A DNA stretch of 64,000 nucleotides from Curvibacter cyanobacteriorum (GTDB lineage: Bacteria > Pseudomonadota > Gammaproteobacteria > Burkholderiales > Burkholderiaceae_C): positions 142,646 through 206,645 of the forward strand of contig NZ_JAQSIP010000008.1 of the NCBI RefSeq assembly GCF_028649475.1, written 5' to 3'. A model generated the notes under the pieces. It was not told the DNA's origin and did not search any database. It saw only the letters and a program-made list of their open reading frames with translations. This document shows positions 25,315 to 33,767 of the stretch, piece after piece (the first letter of the stretch is position 1; every line of letters starts with the position of its first letter). A program made the translations under genes and the position numbers.

Positions 25315-25337
25315 GCCATCGGCGCGCAGCCGATGGC
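25315..25337 (-). promoter_or_regulatory. Perfect hairpin between rpsK and rpsD
   Basis: GCCATCGGC (25315-25323) and GCCGATGGC (25329-25337) form a perfect 9-bp stem with a 5-base loop in the 81-bp gap. No U-run follows. It is the first of three such structures in the alpha operon and lies in the leader of rpsD. Confidence 0.7.
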
Positions 25338-25352
25338 GGTGGGCTTACAAAA

Positions 25353-25757
25353 TCAGATACGACGACGCTTTTGGGGGCGGCAGCCGTTGTGCGGCACCGG
25401 CGTCACATCAGAGATGGACGTGATGCGGATGCCCAGGGCACCCAGTGCACGAACAGAGGACTCACGGCCGGGGCCGGGACCCTTGATTTCGACGTCGAGG
25501 TTCTTGATGCCTTGCTCAATGGCAGCGCGACCAGCCACTTCCGACGCGACCTGGGCCGCAAAGGGCGTGGACTTGCGGGAGCCCTTGAAGCCTTGACCAC
25601 CCGACGAAGCCCAGGACAGGGCGTTGCCCTGACGGTCCGTGATGGTGATGATCGTGTTGTTGAACGATGCGTGAACGTGGGCAATACCGTCAGAAACGTT
25701 CTTGCGGACCTTCTTGCGCACGCGTTGTGCTGCGTTATTGGCGGGTGCTTTTGCCAT
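25353..25757 (-). CDS. rpsK: 30S ribosomal protein S11
   Basis: The 134-residue S11 of the small-subunit platform. The core [21 protein letters not shown] near residue 57 and the end [13 protein letters not shown] are standard. It follows rpsM by 13 bases, indicating co-translation. The N-terminal extension [20 protein letters not shown] is usual for betaproteobacteria. Confidence 0.98.
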   Translation of the reverse strand: MAKAPANNAAQRVRKKVRKNVSDGIAHVHASFNNTIITITDRQGNALSWASSGGQGFKGSRKSTPFAAQVASEVAGRAAIEQGIKNLDVEIKGPGPGRESSVRALGALGIRITSISDVTPVPHNGCRPQKRRRI

Positions 25758-25770
25758 ATTGATCTCTCAA

Positions 25771-26136
25771 TTATTTCTTCAGAGCGGCTGCTGCCTTGCG
25801 CGGACCCTTGCGAGTACGGGCGTTGGTGCGGGTACGTTGACCACGCATCGGCAGGCCACGACGGTGACGGAAGCCACGGTAGCAACCGATGTCCATCAAG
25901 CGCTTGATGTTCATCGTTGTTTCGCGACGCAGGTCACCTTCAATGGTGAACTGCTCGATTTGTTCGCGAATCTTTTCCAGATCGCCGTCCGTCAGATCCT
26001 TGATCTTCTTGGTGTAAGCGATACCAGTTGCTTCGCAAATCTTGCGAGCGCGGGTGCGACCGATGCCAAAGATGGCGGTCAGACCGATTTCCGCATGCTT
26101 GTGCGGAGGAATGTTAATCCCAGCAATACGTGCCAT
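25771..26136 (-). CDS. rpsM: 30S ribosomal protein S13
   Basis: The 121-residue S13 of the subunit head, which contacts the P-site tRNA through its C-terminal tail. It begins [20 protein letters not shown] and contains [20 protein letters not shown]. It is the first gene of the alpha block, 26 bases after rpmJ, with ribosome site GAGGACGCACC. Confidence 0.98.
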   Translation of the reverse strand: MARIAGINIPPHKHAEIGLTAIFGIGRTRARKICEATGIAYTKKIKDLTDGDLEKIREQIEQFTIEGDLRRETTMNIKRLMDIGCYRGFRHRRGLPMRGQRTRTNARTRKGPRKAAAALKK

Positions 26137-26162
26137 GGTGCGTCCTCTATAACTTGTCTAAA

Positions 26163-26276
26163 TCAACCTTGGCGCTGCTTGTGACGTGCATCCGTGCAGA
26201 TCACACGCACCACGCCTTTGCGGCGGATGATTTTGCAGTTGCGGCAAATTTTCTTGACCGAAGCCGAAACTCTCAT
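26163..26276 (-). CDS. rpmJ: 50S ribosomal protein L36
   Basis: A 37-residue protein reading [20 protein letters not shown] and ending [13 protein letters not shown]. The zinc ligands C11, C14, C27 and H32 are all present, the zinc-binding form. AGGAG lies seven bases ahead of ATG 26276. It sits between the infA remnant and rpsM. Confidence 0.97.
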   Translation of the reverse strand: MRVSASVKKICRNCKIIRRKGVVRVICTDARHKQRQG

Positions 26277-26309
26277 TTCATTCTCCTAAAACTCTTCAAA
26301 CCGCAACCA

Positions 26310-26396
26310 TCAGTTGGCGCGGAAAACAATACGTGCCCGAGACAGATCGCAGGGCGTCAATTCAACAGTAACCAGGTCAGTGTCTGAACACCTCAC
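26310..26396 (-). pseudogene. infA: infA remnant (C-terminal end of IF-1)
   Basis: Between secY and rpmJ, where many betaproteobacteria carry a complete 72-residue infA, only the last quarter is recognisable: LVTVELTPCDLSRARIVFRAN, then TGA at 26312-26310 on the minus strand. This matches the VTVELTPYDLSRARI(V/T)FRA end of IF-1. A GTG at 26396 would open a 28-residue frame, but its first six or seven residues (MRCSDTD) do not match IF-1. The remaining gap to secY is only 35 bp, so about 48 N-terminal codons are deleted rather than frameshifted. A complete infA must lie elsewhere in the genome, since IF-1 is essential. Confidence 0.85.
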
Positions 26397-26431
26397 CCAC
26401 CCTGTGGATGAGGCTACCAGGCCATGCCAAA

Positions 26432-27751
26432 TCAACCACCCGGCGATGTCTTGAAGTTAGCCTTCTTAAGGAGTGACTCGTACTGCTGCGACATCATGTA
26501 GTTCTGAACCTGGGCCATGAAGTCCATGGTCACCACCACGATGATCAACAGGGAAGTACCCCCAAAGTAAAACGGAACGTTGTACTTCAGGATCAGGAAC
26601 TCAGGCAGCAAACACACGAACGTGATGTAAGCCGCACCCGCCAAGGTCAGGCGCACGAGAATCTTGTCGATGTAACGCGCGGTCTGGTCACCAGGCCGAA
26701 TTCCAGGAACGAAAGCCCCACTCTTCTTCAAGTTATCTGCTGTCTCACGGCTGTTGAAAACCAGCGCCGTATAGAAGAAGCAGAAAAATACGATCGCGGC
26801 GGCGTAGAACATCACGTAGATGGGCTGACCAGGGGTCAACGCACCTGCGATGTCTTTCAACCAACGCATCGATTCACCGGTGCTGAACCAACCCACCACC
26901 GTTGCCGGCAACAGGATGATCGACGAAGCAAAGATCGGCGGCACCACACCAGCCATGTTCAGCTTCAAGGGCAGATGGGAAGACTGGCCCCCATAAACCT
27001 TGTTGCCAACCTGGCGTCGGGCATAGTTGACCAGGATCTTCCGTTGACCACGTTCGACGAAAACGACGAAGTAAGTCACCAAAATCACCACAGCCACAAT
27101 GAACAGGGCGGCCAAGATGCTCATCGCACCCGTGCTGACCAGCTCCAACAAGCCACCGATCGAAGACGGAAGACCTGCTGCGATCCCAGCAAAAATCAGG
27201 ATCGAAATGCCGTTACCCAAACCGCGCTCAGTGATCTGCTCACCCAGCCACATCAGGAACATGGTCCCAGCGGTCAGACTCACCACAGCGGTCAGGCGGA
27301 AGCCAAAACCAGGAGCGATGACCAGACCGGCAGTGCCTTCCAGCGCCACGGCAATGCCGAGCGACTGAAAGAGCGCCAGACCCAGTGTCCCGTAACGGGT
27401 GTATTGGGTGATCTTGCGACGACCTGCCTCACCTTCCTTCTTGAGCTGCTCCATGGCAGGAAGGACGTAAGACAGAAGTTGCATGATGATCGACGCCGAG
27501 ATGTACGGCATGATGCCCAGTGCGAACACCGTGAATCTGGACAGTGCTCCACCGGAGAACATGTTGAACAGATTCAGAATCCCACCCTGCTGGCCCTTGA
27601 AGAGCTGCTGGAGCTGCGCCGGGTCAATGCCCGGCACGGGGATGTGGGCGCCAATGCGATACACCACGAGCGCGAGCAACAGAAACACCAGACGTCGGCG
27701 GAGGTCGCCGAACTTCCCGGTCTTTGCCATTTGTGCTGCGCTAGTTGCCAC
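26432..27751 (-). CDS. secY: Protein translocase subunit SecY
   Basis: The 439-residue channel subunit of SecYEG in the inner membrane, with ten membrane segments. The start [20 protein letters not shown] and the plug-region [20 protein letters not shown] near residue 65 are typical, as is the cytoplasmic loop [16 protein letters not shown] near residue 231 that contacts the ribosome and SecA. It lies 22 bases after rplO within the spc block. Confidence 0.98.
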   Translation of the reverse strand: MATSAAQMAKTGKFGDLRRRLVFLLLALVVYRIGAHIPVPGIDPAQLQQLFKGQQGGILNLFNMFSGGALSRFTVFALGIMPYISASIIMQLLSYVLPAMEQLKKEGEAGRRKITQYTRYGTLGLALFQSLGIAVALEGTAGLVIAPGFGFRLTAVVSLTAGTMFLMWLGEQITERGLGNGISILIFAGIAAGLPSSIGGLLELVSTGAMSILAALFIVAVVILVTYFVVFVERGQRKILVNYARRQVGNKVYGGQSSHLPLKLNMAGVVPPIFASSIILLPATVVGWFSTGESMRWLKDIAGALTPGQPIYVMFYAAAIVFFCFFYTALVFNSRETADNLKKSGAFVPGIRPGDQTARYIDKILVRLTLAGAAYITFVCLLPEFLILKYNVPFYFGGTSLLIIVVVTMDFMAQVQNYMMSQQYESLLKKANFKTSPGG

Positions 27752-27773
27752 GATGGACGTCTTTCAAGGCCTG

Positions 27774-28208
27774 TTAGGCGGCGAAGCTGCCACCGGCGGC
27801 TTCGATCGCTGCCTTGGCGCCGGCGGTAGCGCCGATGCCATTGAGCTTGACAGCCTTGGTCAGGGTGCCGGTCTTGACGACCTTGACAACCTTGGCCAGT
27901 TCGCCAACCAGACCAGCCACCTTCAGAGCGCCCAGGTCGACTTCGGCCAGGCCCAGCACTTCCAGATCGCCCAGGGTGATCTCAGCGTTGAACTTCAGCA
28001 GATGCGACTTGAAACCGCGCTTGGGCAGGCGACGTTGCAGAGGCATTTGACCGCCTTCGAAACCCACCTTGTGGTAGCCGCCCGAACGCGACTTCTGACC
28101 CTTGTGACCACGGCCGGCCGTCTTGCCGAGACCGGAGCCAATGCCACGGCCAACGCGACGCTTGGCGTGCTTGGCGCCAGCTGCGGGCTTGATGCTATTG
28201 AGTTCCAT
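27774..28208 (-). CDS. rplO: 50S ribosomal protein L15
   Basis: The 144-residue L15. The glycine- and arginine-rich N-terminus ([20 protein letters not shown] near residue 13) that reaches into 23S rRNA is intact. It follows rpmD by 11 bases and precedes secY, the conserved spc order. Confidence 0.98.
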   Translation of the reverse strand: MELNSIKPAAGAKHAKRRVGRGIGSGLGKTAGRGHKGQKSRSGGYHKVGFEGGQMPLQRRLPKRGFKSHLLKFNAEITLGDLEVLGLAEVDLGALKVAGLVGELAKVVKVVKTGTLTKAVKLNGIGATAGAKAAIEAAGGSFAA

Positions 28209-28219
28209 GTTCTCTTCTC

Positions 28220-28402
28220 TCAGAGCACTTTGACCAGGTAGCTGATCTTGTTAATCATGCCGCGCACTTCAGGGCTGTCCTGCAGTTCGCTGATGCTGTT
28301 CAGCTTGCGCAGGCCCAGACCACGAACGGTGGCGCGGTGCGATTCCTTGGTGCCGATCGGGCTGCGAACCAGCTGGATCTTCACGGTGTTTTGCGTTGTC
28401 AT
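28220..28402 (-). CDS. rpmD: 50S ribosomal protein L30
   Basis: The 60-residue L30, [20 protein letters not shown] near residue 7 being the standard core. Its start follows rpsE by 12 bases. Normal length for bacterial L30. Confidence 0.97.
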   Translation of the reverse strand: MTTQNTVKIQLVRSPIGTKESHRATVRGLGLRKLNSISELQDSPEVRGMINKISYLVKVL

Positions 28403-28414
28403 TTGGAGGCTTCC

Positions 28415-28933
28415 TTAGACAAAGAGGTCTTCAACAGACTTGCCGCGCTTGGCCGCGACGTTCGAAGGCGTCGTGGAGTTCTTCAGCGCGTCAAACGTTG
28501 CGCGGACCATGTTGTAAGGGTTCGAGGAACCATGGCTCTTGGCCACGATGTCCGTCACGCCCATCACTTCGAACACAGCACGCATCGGGCCGCCTGCAAT
28601 GATGCCGGTACCCTTGGGAGCCGGAGCCATCATCACAACCGCGGCGCCATGGTGGCCGGTCACGTTGTGGTGGATGGTGCCGTTCTTCAAGGAGACCTTG
28701 GTCATGTTGCGACGGGCTTCTTCCATTGCCTTTTGCACAGCAGCGGGCACTTCCTTCGACTTGCCCTTGCCCATGCCAACACGACCATCGCCATCGCCGA
28801 CCACGGTCAGGGCTGCGAAACCGAGAATTCGGCCGCCCTTAACCACTTTGGTCACGCGGTTCACGGCGATCATCTTCTCGCGCATGCCGTCGTCACGACC
28901 TTCGTCTTTTACTTGGGGTGAAAATTTAGCCAT
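28415..28933 (-). CDS. rpsE: 30S ribosomal protein S5
   Basis: The 172-residue S5, which shapes the mRNA entry and affects decoding accuracy. The double-stranded-RNA-binding-like N-domain is at [20 protein letters not shown] (near residue 22) and the [20 protein letters not shown] segment lies near residue 107. Start ATG 28933, 17 bases after rplR. Confidence 0.98.
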   Translation of the reverse strand: MAKFSPQVKDEGRDDGMREKMIAVNRVTKVVKGGRILGFAALTVVGDGDGRVGMGKGKSKEVPAAVQKAMEEARRNMTKVSLKNGTIHHNVTGHHGAAVVMMAPAPKGTGIIAGGPMRAVFEVMGVTDIVAKSHGSSNPYNMVRATFDALKNSTTPSNVAAKRGKSVEDLFV

Positions 28934-28950
28934 TTTTTATTCCCGTCCGC

Positions 28951-29316
28951 TTAGAACTGCAGGCCTGCTTCACGGGCTGCCTCGGCCAGAGCCTTGACAC
29001 GACCGTGGTATGCGAAACCAGCGCGATCGAATGCAACCTTCTCAACGCCAGCAGCCTTCGCCTTTTCAGCGATGCGCTTGCCGATCAGTTGGGCGGCAGC
29101 GGCGTTGCCGCCCTTGCCAGAAGCACCCAGGGTGGTGCGCACTTCGGCTTCTGCCGTGGATGCGCTGGCCAACACCTTGGTACCGCAACCGGAGATCACA
29201 GTGGCGTAGATGTGCAGGTTGGTGCGGTTCACGCTCAGACGCGCAACGCCTTGATTGGCAATGCGAATGCGAGTTTGACGTGCACGGCGCAGACGCTGCT
29301 CTTTTTTGGTCAACAT
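28951..29316 (-). CDS. rplR: 50S ribosomal protein L18
   Basis: The 121-residue L18, which binds 5S rRNA with L5. Core features [20 protein letters not shown] near residue 9 and the C-terminal [20 protein letters not shown] are present. It follows rplF by 11 bases. Confidence 0.98.
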   Translation of the reverse strand: MLTKKEQRLRRARQTRIRIANQGVARLSVNRTNLHIYATVISGCGTKVLASASTAEAEVRTTLGASGKGGNAAAAQLIGKRIAEKAKAAGVEKVAFDRAGFAYHGRVKALAEAAREAGLQF

Positions 29317-29327
29317 GCTGCAGCTCC

Positions 29328-29861
29328 TTACTTCTTCTTGGTCTCTTTGATCGTGATCTTCTCGTCCGAATAACGGATACCCTTGCCCTTGTAAGGCTCG
29401 GGCGGACGAACAGCACGGATCTCGGCAGCCACTTGACCCACGCGCTGACGGTCAGCGCCCTTGATCAAGATTTCGGTTGCCGTCGGAGTGGCCACAGTAA
29501 TGCCTTGGGGCATTTCGATGTTCACGGGGTGGGAGTAACCCACAGCCAGGTTCAGCTTGGTGCCTTGAGCAGCGGCCTTGTAGCCCACGCCGACCAAGGT
29601 CAGCTTCTTCTCAAAACCCTTGCTCACGCCAACGACCATGTTGTTGACCAGCTGACGGAACGTGCCATACATGGCGTTCGCTTCGCGGGAGTCGTTGGTG
29701 GGGGCAAACGTCAGCTTGCCGTCTTCGATAGTGACCTTCACCAGGGCGTTTTGCGCCAGGGTCAGAGCACCGCCGGTGCCCTTCACGCTGATTTGGTCGT
29801 CTTTGATCTGCACATCCACACCTTGGGGGATGGCGACCGGTGCTTTGCCTACGCGGGACAT
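29328..29861 (-). CDS. rplF: 50S ribosomal protein L6
   Basis: The 177-residue L6 beside the factor-binding site. It begins [20 protein letters not shown] and carries the signature [20 protein letters not shown] near residue 150. A 25-base gap separates it from rpsH. Confidence 0.98.
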   Translation of the reverse strand: MSRVGKAPVAIPQGVDVQIKDDQISVKGTGGALTLAQNALVKVTIEDGKLTFAPTNDSREANAMYGTFRQLVNNMVVGVSKGFEKKLTLVGVGYKAAAQGTKLNLAVGYSHPVNIEMPQGITVATPTATEILIKGADRQRVGQVAAEIRAVRPPEPYKGKGIRYSDEKITIKETKKK

Positions 29862-29886
29862 TTCAGTTTCTCCTCAATGTCACGGT

Positions 29887-30282
29887 TTAAGCCACATAGC
29901 AGAGCACTTCGCCACCGACACCGGTAGCACGTGCTTTGCGATCGGTCATCACGCCCTTGGGGGTGGTGACGATGGCCACGCCGAGGCCATTCATGACTTG
30001 GGGGATGGCGTCACGGCCCTTGTAGACACGCAGGCCGGGGCGGCTGACGCGCTCGATGCGCTCAATCACCGGACGACCAGCGTAGTACTTCAGGGAAATT
30101 TCGAGTTCGGACTTGCCTTCAACTGCCTTCACTTGGAAGCCGTCGATATAGCCTTCATCCTTCAGCACTTGGGCGATGGCAACCTTCACTTTGGAAGAAG
30201 GAACCAGCACGGTAGCCTTGGCCACCATTTGTGCGTTGCGGATGCGGGTCAGCAAGTCAGCGATGGGATCACTCATGCTCAT
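29887..30282 (-). CDS. rpsH: 30S ribosomal protein S8
   Basis: The 131-residue S8, a primary 16S rRNA binder and, in Escherichia coli, the translational repressor of the spc operon at the rplE start. It begins [20 protein letters not shown] and ends [11 protein letters not shown]. The second in-frame ATG (two codons on) is possible, but 131 residues is usual for this group. Confidence 0.97.
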   Translation of the reverse strand: MSMSDPIADLLTRIRNAQMVAKATVLVPSSKVKVAIAQVLKDEGYIDGFQVKAVEGKSELEISLKYYAGRPVIERIERVSRPGLRVYKGRDAIPQVMNGLGVAIVTTPKGVMTDRKARATGVGGEVLCYVA

Positions 30283-30302
30283 GTTTAATCTCTCCTGCCT
30301 GC

Positions 30303-30608
30303 TTACCAGCTGGCTTTGGTGATACCGGGGATATCACCAGCAAATGCCAGTTCACGAATCTTTGCACGGCCCAGACCGAATTGACGGAAGGTGCCACGCG
30401 GACGGCCCGTGATCTCGCAACGGTTGCGTTGACGGGTCGGGTTGGCGTTGCGCGGGAGCTTTTGCAGACCCAGACGGGCAGCAGCACGCTCTTCTTCGCT
30501 ACGCTTGGAATCGTTGGCGATGGCCTTCAGTTCAGCGTGTTTTTTCGCGAACTTGGCAACCAGTTTTTCTCGCTTGAGCTCGCGCTCGATCAAAGCTACT
30601 TTAGCCAC
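30303..30608 (-). CDS. rpsN: 30S ribosomal protein S14
   Basis: The 101-residue S14 in its longer, zinc-free form. The start is GTG 30608 (reading [20 protein letters not shown]), followed by [20 protein letters not shown] near residue 62. Eight bases separate it from rplE. An upstream in-frame ATG would give an 18-residue extension running into rplE and is rejected. Confidence 0.96.
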   Translation of the reverse strand: MAKVALIERELKREKLVAKFAKKHAELKAIANDSKRSEEERAAARLGLQKLPRNANPTRQRNRCEITGRPRGTFRQFGLGRAKIRELAFAGDIPGITKASW

Positions 30609-30616
30609 ACGACACC

Positions 30617-31156
30617 TCAGTTCTTGAACGGGAAACGGAAGCCGGCGAGCAGTGCCTTGCACTCTTCGTCCGTCTTGGCCGTCGTGGTGATGCTGATATT
30701 GAGACCGCGCAGGGCATCGACCTTGTCGTACTCAATTTCCGGGAAGATGATTTGTTCTTTGACGCCGATGTTGTAGTTGCCACGGCCGTCAAAGGCACGA
30801 CCCGAGATACCGCGGAAGTCGCGGACGCGGGGCAGGGCAATGGTCACAAAGCGGTCCAGGAATTCATACATCTGAACGCCACGCAGGGTCACCATGCAGC
30901 CAATGGCTTGGCCTTCACGGATCTTGAAACCGGCGATGGCCTTCTTGGCCTTGGTCACCACGGGCTTTTGGCCGGCAATCTTGGTCAGGTCGCCAACGGC
31001 GTTGTCCATGACCTTCTTGTCCGACACAGCTTCGCTCACGCCCATGTTCAGGGTGATCTTGGTCAGACGCGGCACTTGCATCGGAGACGTGTAGCCAAAC
31101 TTGGCAATCAGTTCCGGGGCCACTTTTTCGCGGTAGTGTTGTTGCAGTCGTGCCAT
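30617..31156 (-). CDS. rplE: 50S ribosomal protein L5
   Basis: The 179-residue L5, which binds 5S rRNA and contacts the P-site tRNA. It begins [20 protein letters not shown] and includes [20 protein letters not shown] near residue 93. An ATG two codons earlier (31162) overlaps the rplX stop as ATGA; either may be used, and coupling with rplX is certain by position. Confidence 0.97.
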   Translation of the reverse strand: MARLQQHYREKVAPELIAKFGYTSPMQVPRLTKITLNMGVSEAVSDKKVMDNAVGDLTKIAGQKPVVTKAKKAIAGFKIREGQAIGCMVTLRGVQMYEFLDRFVTIALPRVRDFRGISGRAFDGRGNYNIGVKEQIIFPEIEYDKVDALRGLNISITTTAKTDEECKALLAGFRFPFKN

Positions 31157-31158
31157 GG

Positions 31159-31479
31159 TCATGCCACCTTGATTTCTTCGCCGCTGGACTTGTAAACGCG
31201 AACGCGCTTGCCGTCAGCTTGCAGCTTGATGCCCACGCGGTCAGCCTTGCCAGTGGCGGCATTGAAAATGGCCACGTTGGACTGGTGGATAGGCATGGTC
31301 TTTTCCACGATGCCACCGGTCGTACCCTTCAGGGGGTTCGGCTTGGTGTGCTTCTTAACCAGGTTGACGCCTTCCACGATCAGGTGGGAGTCGTCCTTGC
31401 GCAGCACCACTTGACCGCGCTTACCCTTGTCGCGCCCCGTGAGCACGATCACTTCATCGCCTTTGCGGATCTTGTTCAT
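31159..31479 (-). CDS. rplX: 50S ribosomal protein L24
   Basis: The 106-residue L24, an assembly initiator near the tunnel exit. The KOW motif [18 protein letters not shown] lies at residues 7-24. Its stop codon overlaps the beginning of rplE, and it follows rplN by 11 bases. Confidence 0.98.
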   Translation of the reverse strand: MNKIRKGDEVIVLTGRDKGKRGQVVLRKDDSHLIVEGVNLVKKHTKPNPLKGTTGGIVEKTMPIHQSNVAIFNAATGKADRVGIKLQADGKRVRVYKSSGEEIKVA

Positions 31480-31490
31480 GATTCGCGTCC

Positions 31491-31859
31491 TCAGAGAACT
31501 TCAGGAGCCAGGGACACGATCTTCATGAACTTTTCGTTACGCAGTTCACGCGTCACGGGTCCAAAGATGCGGGTGCCGATCGGCTCCAGCTTGGCGTTCA
31601 GCAGCACTGCTGCGTTGCCGTCAAATTTAACGAGCGAGCCATCGCCACGGCGGATGCCCTTGGCGGTGCGAACGACCACTGCGCTGTAGATCTCGCCTTT
31701 TTTGACGCGACCACGCGGAGCGGCTTCTTTGATGCTCACCTTGATGATGTCGCCAACACTTGCATAACGACGCTTGGAACCGCCGAGCACCTTGATGCAC
31801 AGGACGGACTTGGCGCCAGTGTTGTCGGCAACCTCTAACCGAGATTCTGTCTGGATCAT
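31491..31859 (-). CDS. rplN: 50S ribosomal protein L14
   Basis: The 122-residue L14 at the subunit interface. It begins [20 protein letters not shown] and carries the signature segment near residue 60 with [20 protein letters not shown]. It is the first gene of the operon here; no rpsQ or other S10-operon gene lies upstream, where glpD stands instead. Start ATG 31859 has only a weak ribosome site (GGGAATATTGAA). Confidence 0.98.
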   Translation of the reverse strand: MIQTESRLEVADNTGAKSVLCIKVLGGSKRRYASVGDIIKVSIKEAAPRGRVKKGEIYSAVVVRTAKGIRRGDGSLVKFDGNAAVLLNAKLEPIGTRIFGPVTRELRNEKFMKIVSLAPEVL

Positions 31860-31929
31860 TTCAATATTCCCAACTTGTACCAGGGCTCTTGACCATCAAA
31901 AGCACCAGTCAGTCTTGGGCCCGTCGTCC

Positions 31930-31952
31930 GCGCCGCAAACCATTTGCGGCGC
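31930..31952 (-). promoter_or_regulatory. Perfect hairpin in the spc operon leader
   Basis: GCGCCGCAAA (31930-31939) and TTTGCGGCGC (31943-31952) form a perfect 10-bp stem with a 3-base loop, about 70 bases before rplN and about 37 after the predicted transcription start. No U-run follows on the minus strand. It may bind a ribosomal protein or stabilise the 5' end. Confidence 0.7.
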
Positions 31953-31995
31953 TTCCGCTGGGCAAGAAACTTCACTTTTTACAGCGAAGCCTGTG

Positions 31996-32024
31996 AGTAT
32001 TGCAAAAAAAGCGGGTGGCGTCAA
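31996..32024 (-). promoter_or_regulatory. rplN: Predicted promoter of the spc-alpha operon
   Basis: On the minus strand TTGACG (complement of 32019-32024) and AATACT (complement of 31996-32001) are 17 bp apart, giving a start near 31989 and a leader of about 130 bases. The -35 box falls in the loop of the glpD terminator-like hairpin. Confidence 0.6.
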
Positions 32025-32036
32025 TCCCTCCCCGCT
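32004..32036 (-). terminator. Terminator-like hairpin after glpD
   Basis: On the minus strand AGCGGG (complement 32031-32036) pairs with CCCGCT (complement 32010-32015) over a 15-base loop and is followed by seven T (complement 32004-32010). A competing 8-bp stem CCCTCCCC/GGGGAGGG just upstream overlaps the glpD stop codon and would exclude this one, so termination could be conditional. Confidence 0.55.
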
Positions 32037-32042
32037 GAAATA

Positions 32043-33632
32043 TCAGGGGAGGGTCGCGTAGCGCTGGGCCAGCGCCAGGAAGTCTTCGACCGATTGCGGC
32101 AAACCCAATTCCTGCTCGAGGATCAGGGCCACGGCGGGCGCCGCGGCAGCTGCGGCGCGGGCGTCCAGGAAGAGCATGCGGTGACGGCGCGCGAGCACGT
32201 CTTCGATGGTGCGCGCGTATTCGTACCGGGCCGCGAATCGTACCATTGCTTCGGACAGGTTCGGACCGATCCAGCGATCATGCCCTGGCAGACTGTCCAG
32301 CAGCGCGGCTTCGTCGCCGTACAGGTGGCTGCCCGGCGGCTGGCTCAGGCGCACCGTGGCCACCCCGGCCGCCGGCGCGCCGACCAGGCGGTGCTGGGCC
32401 GTGCGGGAGGCGGGCAGGCTGGACAGCAGCCCGGCCTGTTCGCATTTTTGCAACACGTCCTCGGCCATCGCGCGGTAGGTGGTCCACTTGCCGCCGGTCA
32501 CCGTGACCAGGCCGGACTTGCTGACCGCCACCGTGTGTTCGCGGCTGATGCCCTTGGTGTTGCCGTCGTCCTCGACCGGCTTGACCAGCGGGCGCAGCCC
32601 CACCCAGACGCTGCGCACGTCCTCGCGGCGCGGCGCGCGCTTGAGGTAGCGCGCGGACTCCTCCAGGATGAAGGCCACTTCGTCGGCAAAGGCTTCGGGC
32701 TCGCGCGCGAGGTCGTTGCGCGGGGTGTCGGTGGTGCCCAGGATGACCTTGCCCAACCAGGGCACGGCAAACAGCACCCGGCCGTCGGCCGTCTTGGGCA
32801 CCAGCAACGCGTGGTCGCCGGGCAGGAACTCGCGGTCCACGACCACGTGCACCCCCTGGCTGGGGGCCACCATGGGCTTGCTGGCCCGACCCATGGCCTC
32901 GCCATCCATCTGGCGCAGCGCATCGACCCACACCCCAGCGGCGTTCACCACACACCGGGCACGCACCTCATGGGTCTGACCGGTCTCCTGATCGACACAG
33001 CTGAGACCGTCGACGCGGCCCTGGCTGTGGTGCAGGCCGGTGACGGCACAGTAATTGACCAGCAAAGCGCCCAGCTGGGCGGCGGAGCGCGCCAGCACCA
33101 GGGCCAGGCGCGCGTCATCGAACTGGCCATCCCAGTACTTGACGCCACCCCAGAGGTGCTCTTCGCTGATGGTGGGCAGGCAGGCACGGGTGCGCGCCTG
33201 GCCCAGGAATTCAGTGGGGCCCAGGCCAGCCTTGCCAGCCAGGGCATCGTACATCTTGAGGCCGATGCCGTAGAACGGCGACTCCCACCAGTGGTAGGAC
33301 GGCATCACAAACGGCAAGGGTTGCGCCAGGTGGGGCGCGTTGTTCAGCAGGGTGGTGCGCTCGTGCAGCGCTTCGCGCACCAGGGAGATGTTGCCCTGGG
33401 CCAGGTAGCGCACACCGCCGTGCACCAGCTTGGTGGCGCGCGACGAAGTGCCTTTGGCAAAGTCGTGCGACTCCAGCAGCACCACGCTCAGGCCACGCAG
33501 GGCCGCGTCCAGCGCCACCCCCAGACCAGTGGCCCCGCCACCGATGATGGCCAGGTCATAGACACGCGGCTGCGCCAGACGCTCGATGAGGTCGGCTCGC
33601 AGGGTCGCTTGGGGCAGTGGGGTATCGCTCAT
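32043..33632 (-). CDS. glpD: Glycerol-3-phosphate dehydrogenase, aerobic
   Basis: A 529-residue FAD enzyme at the inner membrane that oxidises sn-glycerol 3-phosphate to dihydroxyacetone phosphate and passes electrons to quinone. The FAD-binding motif DLAIIGGGATGLGVALDAAL lies near residue 26, the DAO signature FAKGTSSRATKLVHGGVRYL near 57, and SGLVTVTGGKWTTYR near 380. I start at ATG 33632; an in-frame ATG at 33677 has no ribosome site. It is last in the minus-strand glp operon, 135 bp after glpV, and completes the route with GlpK. Confidence 0.95.
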   Translation of the reverse strand: MSDTPLPQATLRADLIERLAQPRVYDLAIIGGGATGLGVALDAALRGLSVVLLESHDFAKGTSSRATKLVHGGVRYLAQGNISLVREALHERTTLLNNAPHLAQPLPFVMPSYHWWESPFYGIGLKMYDALAGKAGLGPTEFLGQARTRACLPTISEEHLWGGVKYWDGQFDDARLALVLARSAAQLGALLVNYCAVTGLHHSQGRVDGLSCVDQETGQTHEVRARCVVNAAGVWVDALRQMDGEAMGRASKPMVAPSQGVHVVVDREFLPGDHALLVPKTADGRVLFAVPWLGKVILGTTDTPRNDLAREPEAFADEVAFILEESARYLKRAPRREDVRSVWVGLRPLVKPVEDDGNTKGISREHTVAVSKSGLVTVTGGKWTTYRAMAEDVLQKCEQAGLLSSLPASRTAQHRLVGAPAAGVATVRLSQPPGSHLYGDEAALLDSLPGHDRWIGPNLSEAMVRFAARYEYARTIEDVLARRHRMLFLDARAAAAAAPAVALILEQELGLPQSVEDFLALAQRYATLP

Positions 33633-33767
33633 GTCTTTACGGGCAGACCCGCCGGGCAGGGCCGGCAGGTCTGGCATTCAGGGCAGGGCCTTGCAGGCGC
33701 CCTGCGGGGATTCCAATCCGGCGCCCGCCCGAAGGCCGGCACCGGAACCTGTTCGCTCAGCCGGGGC

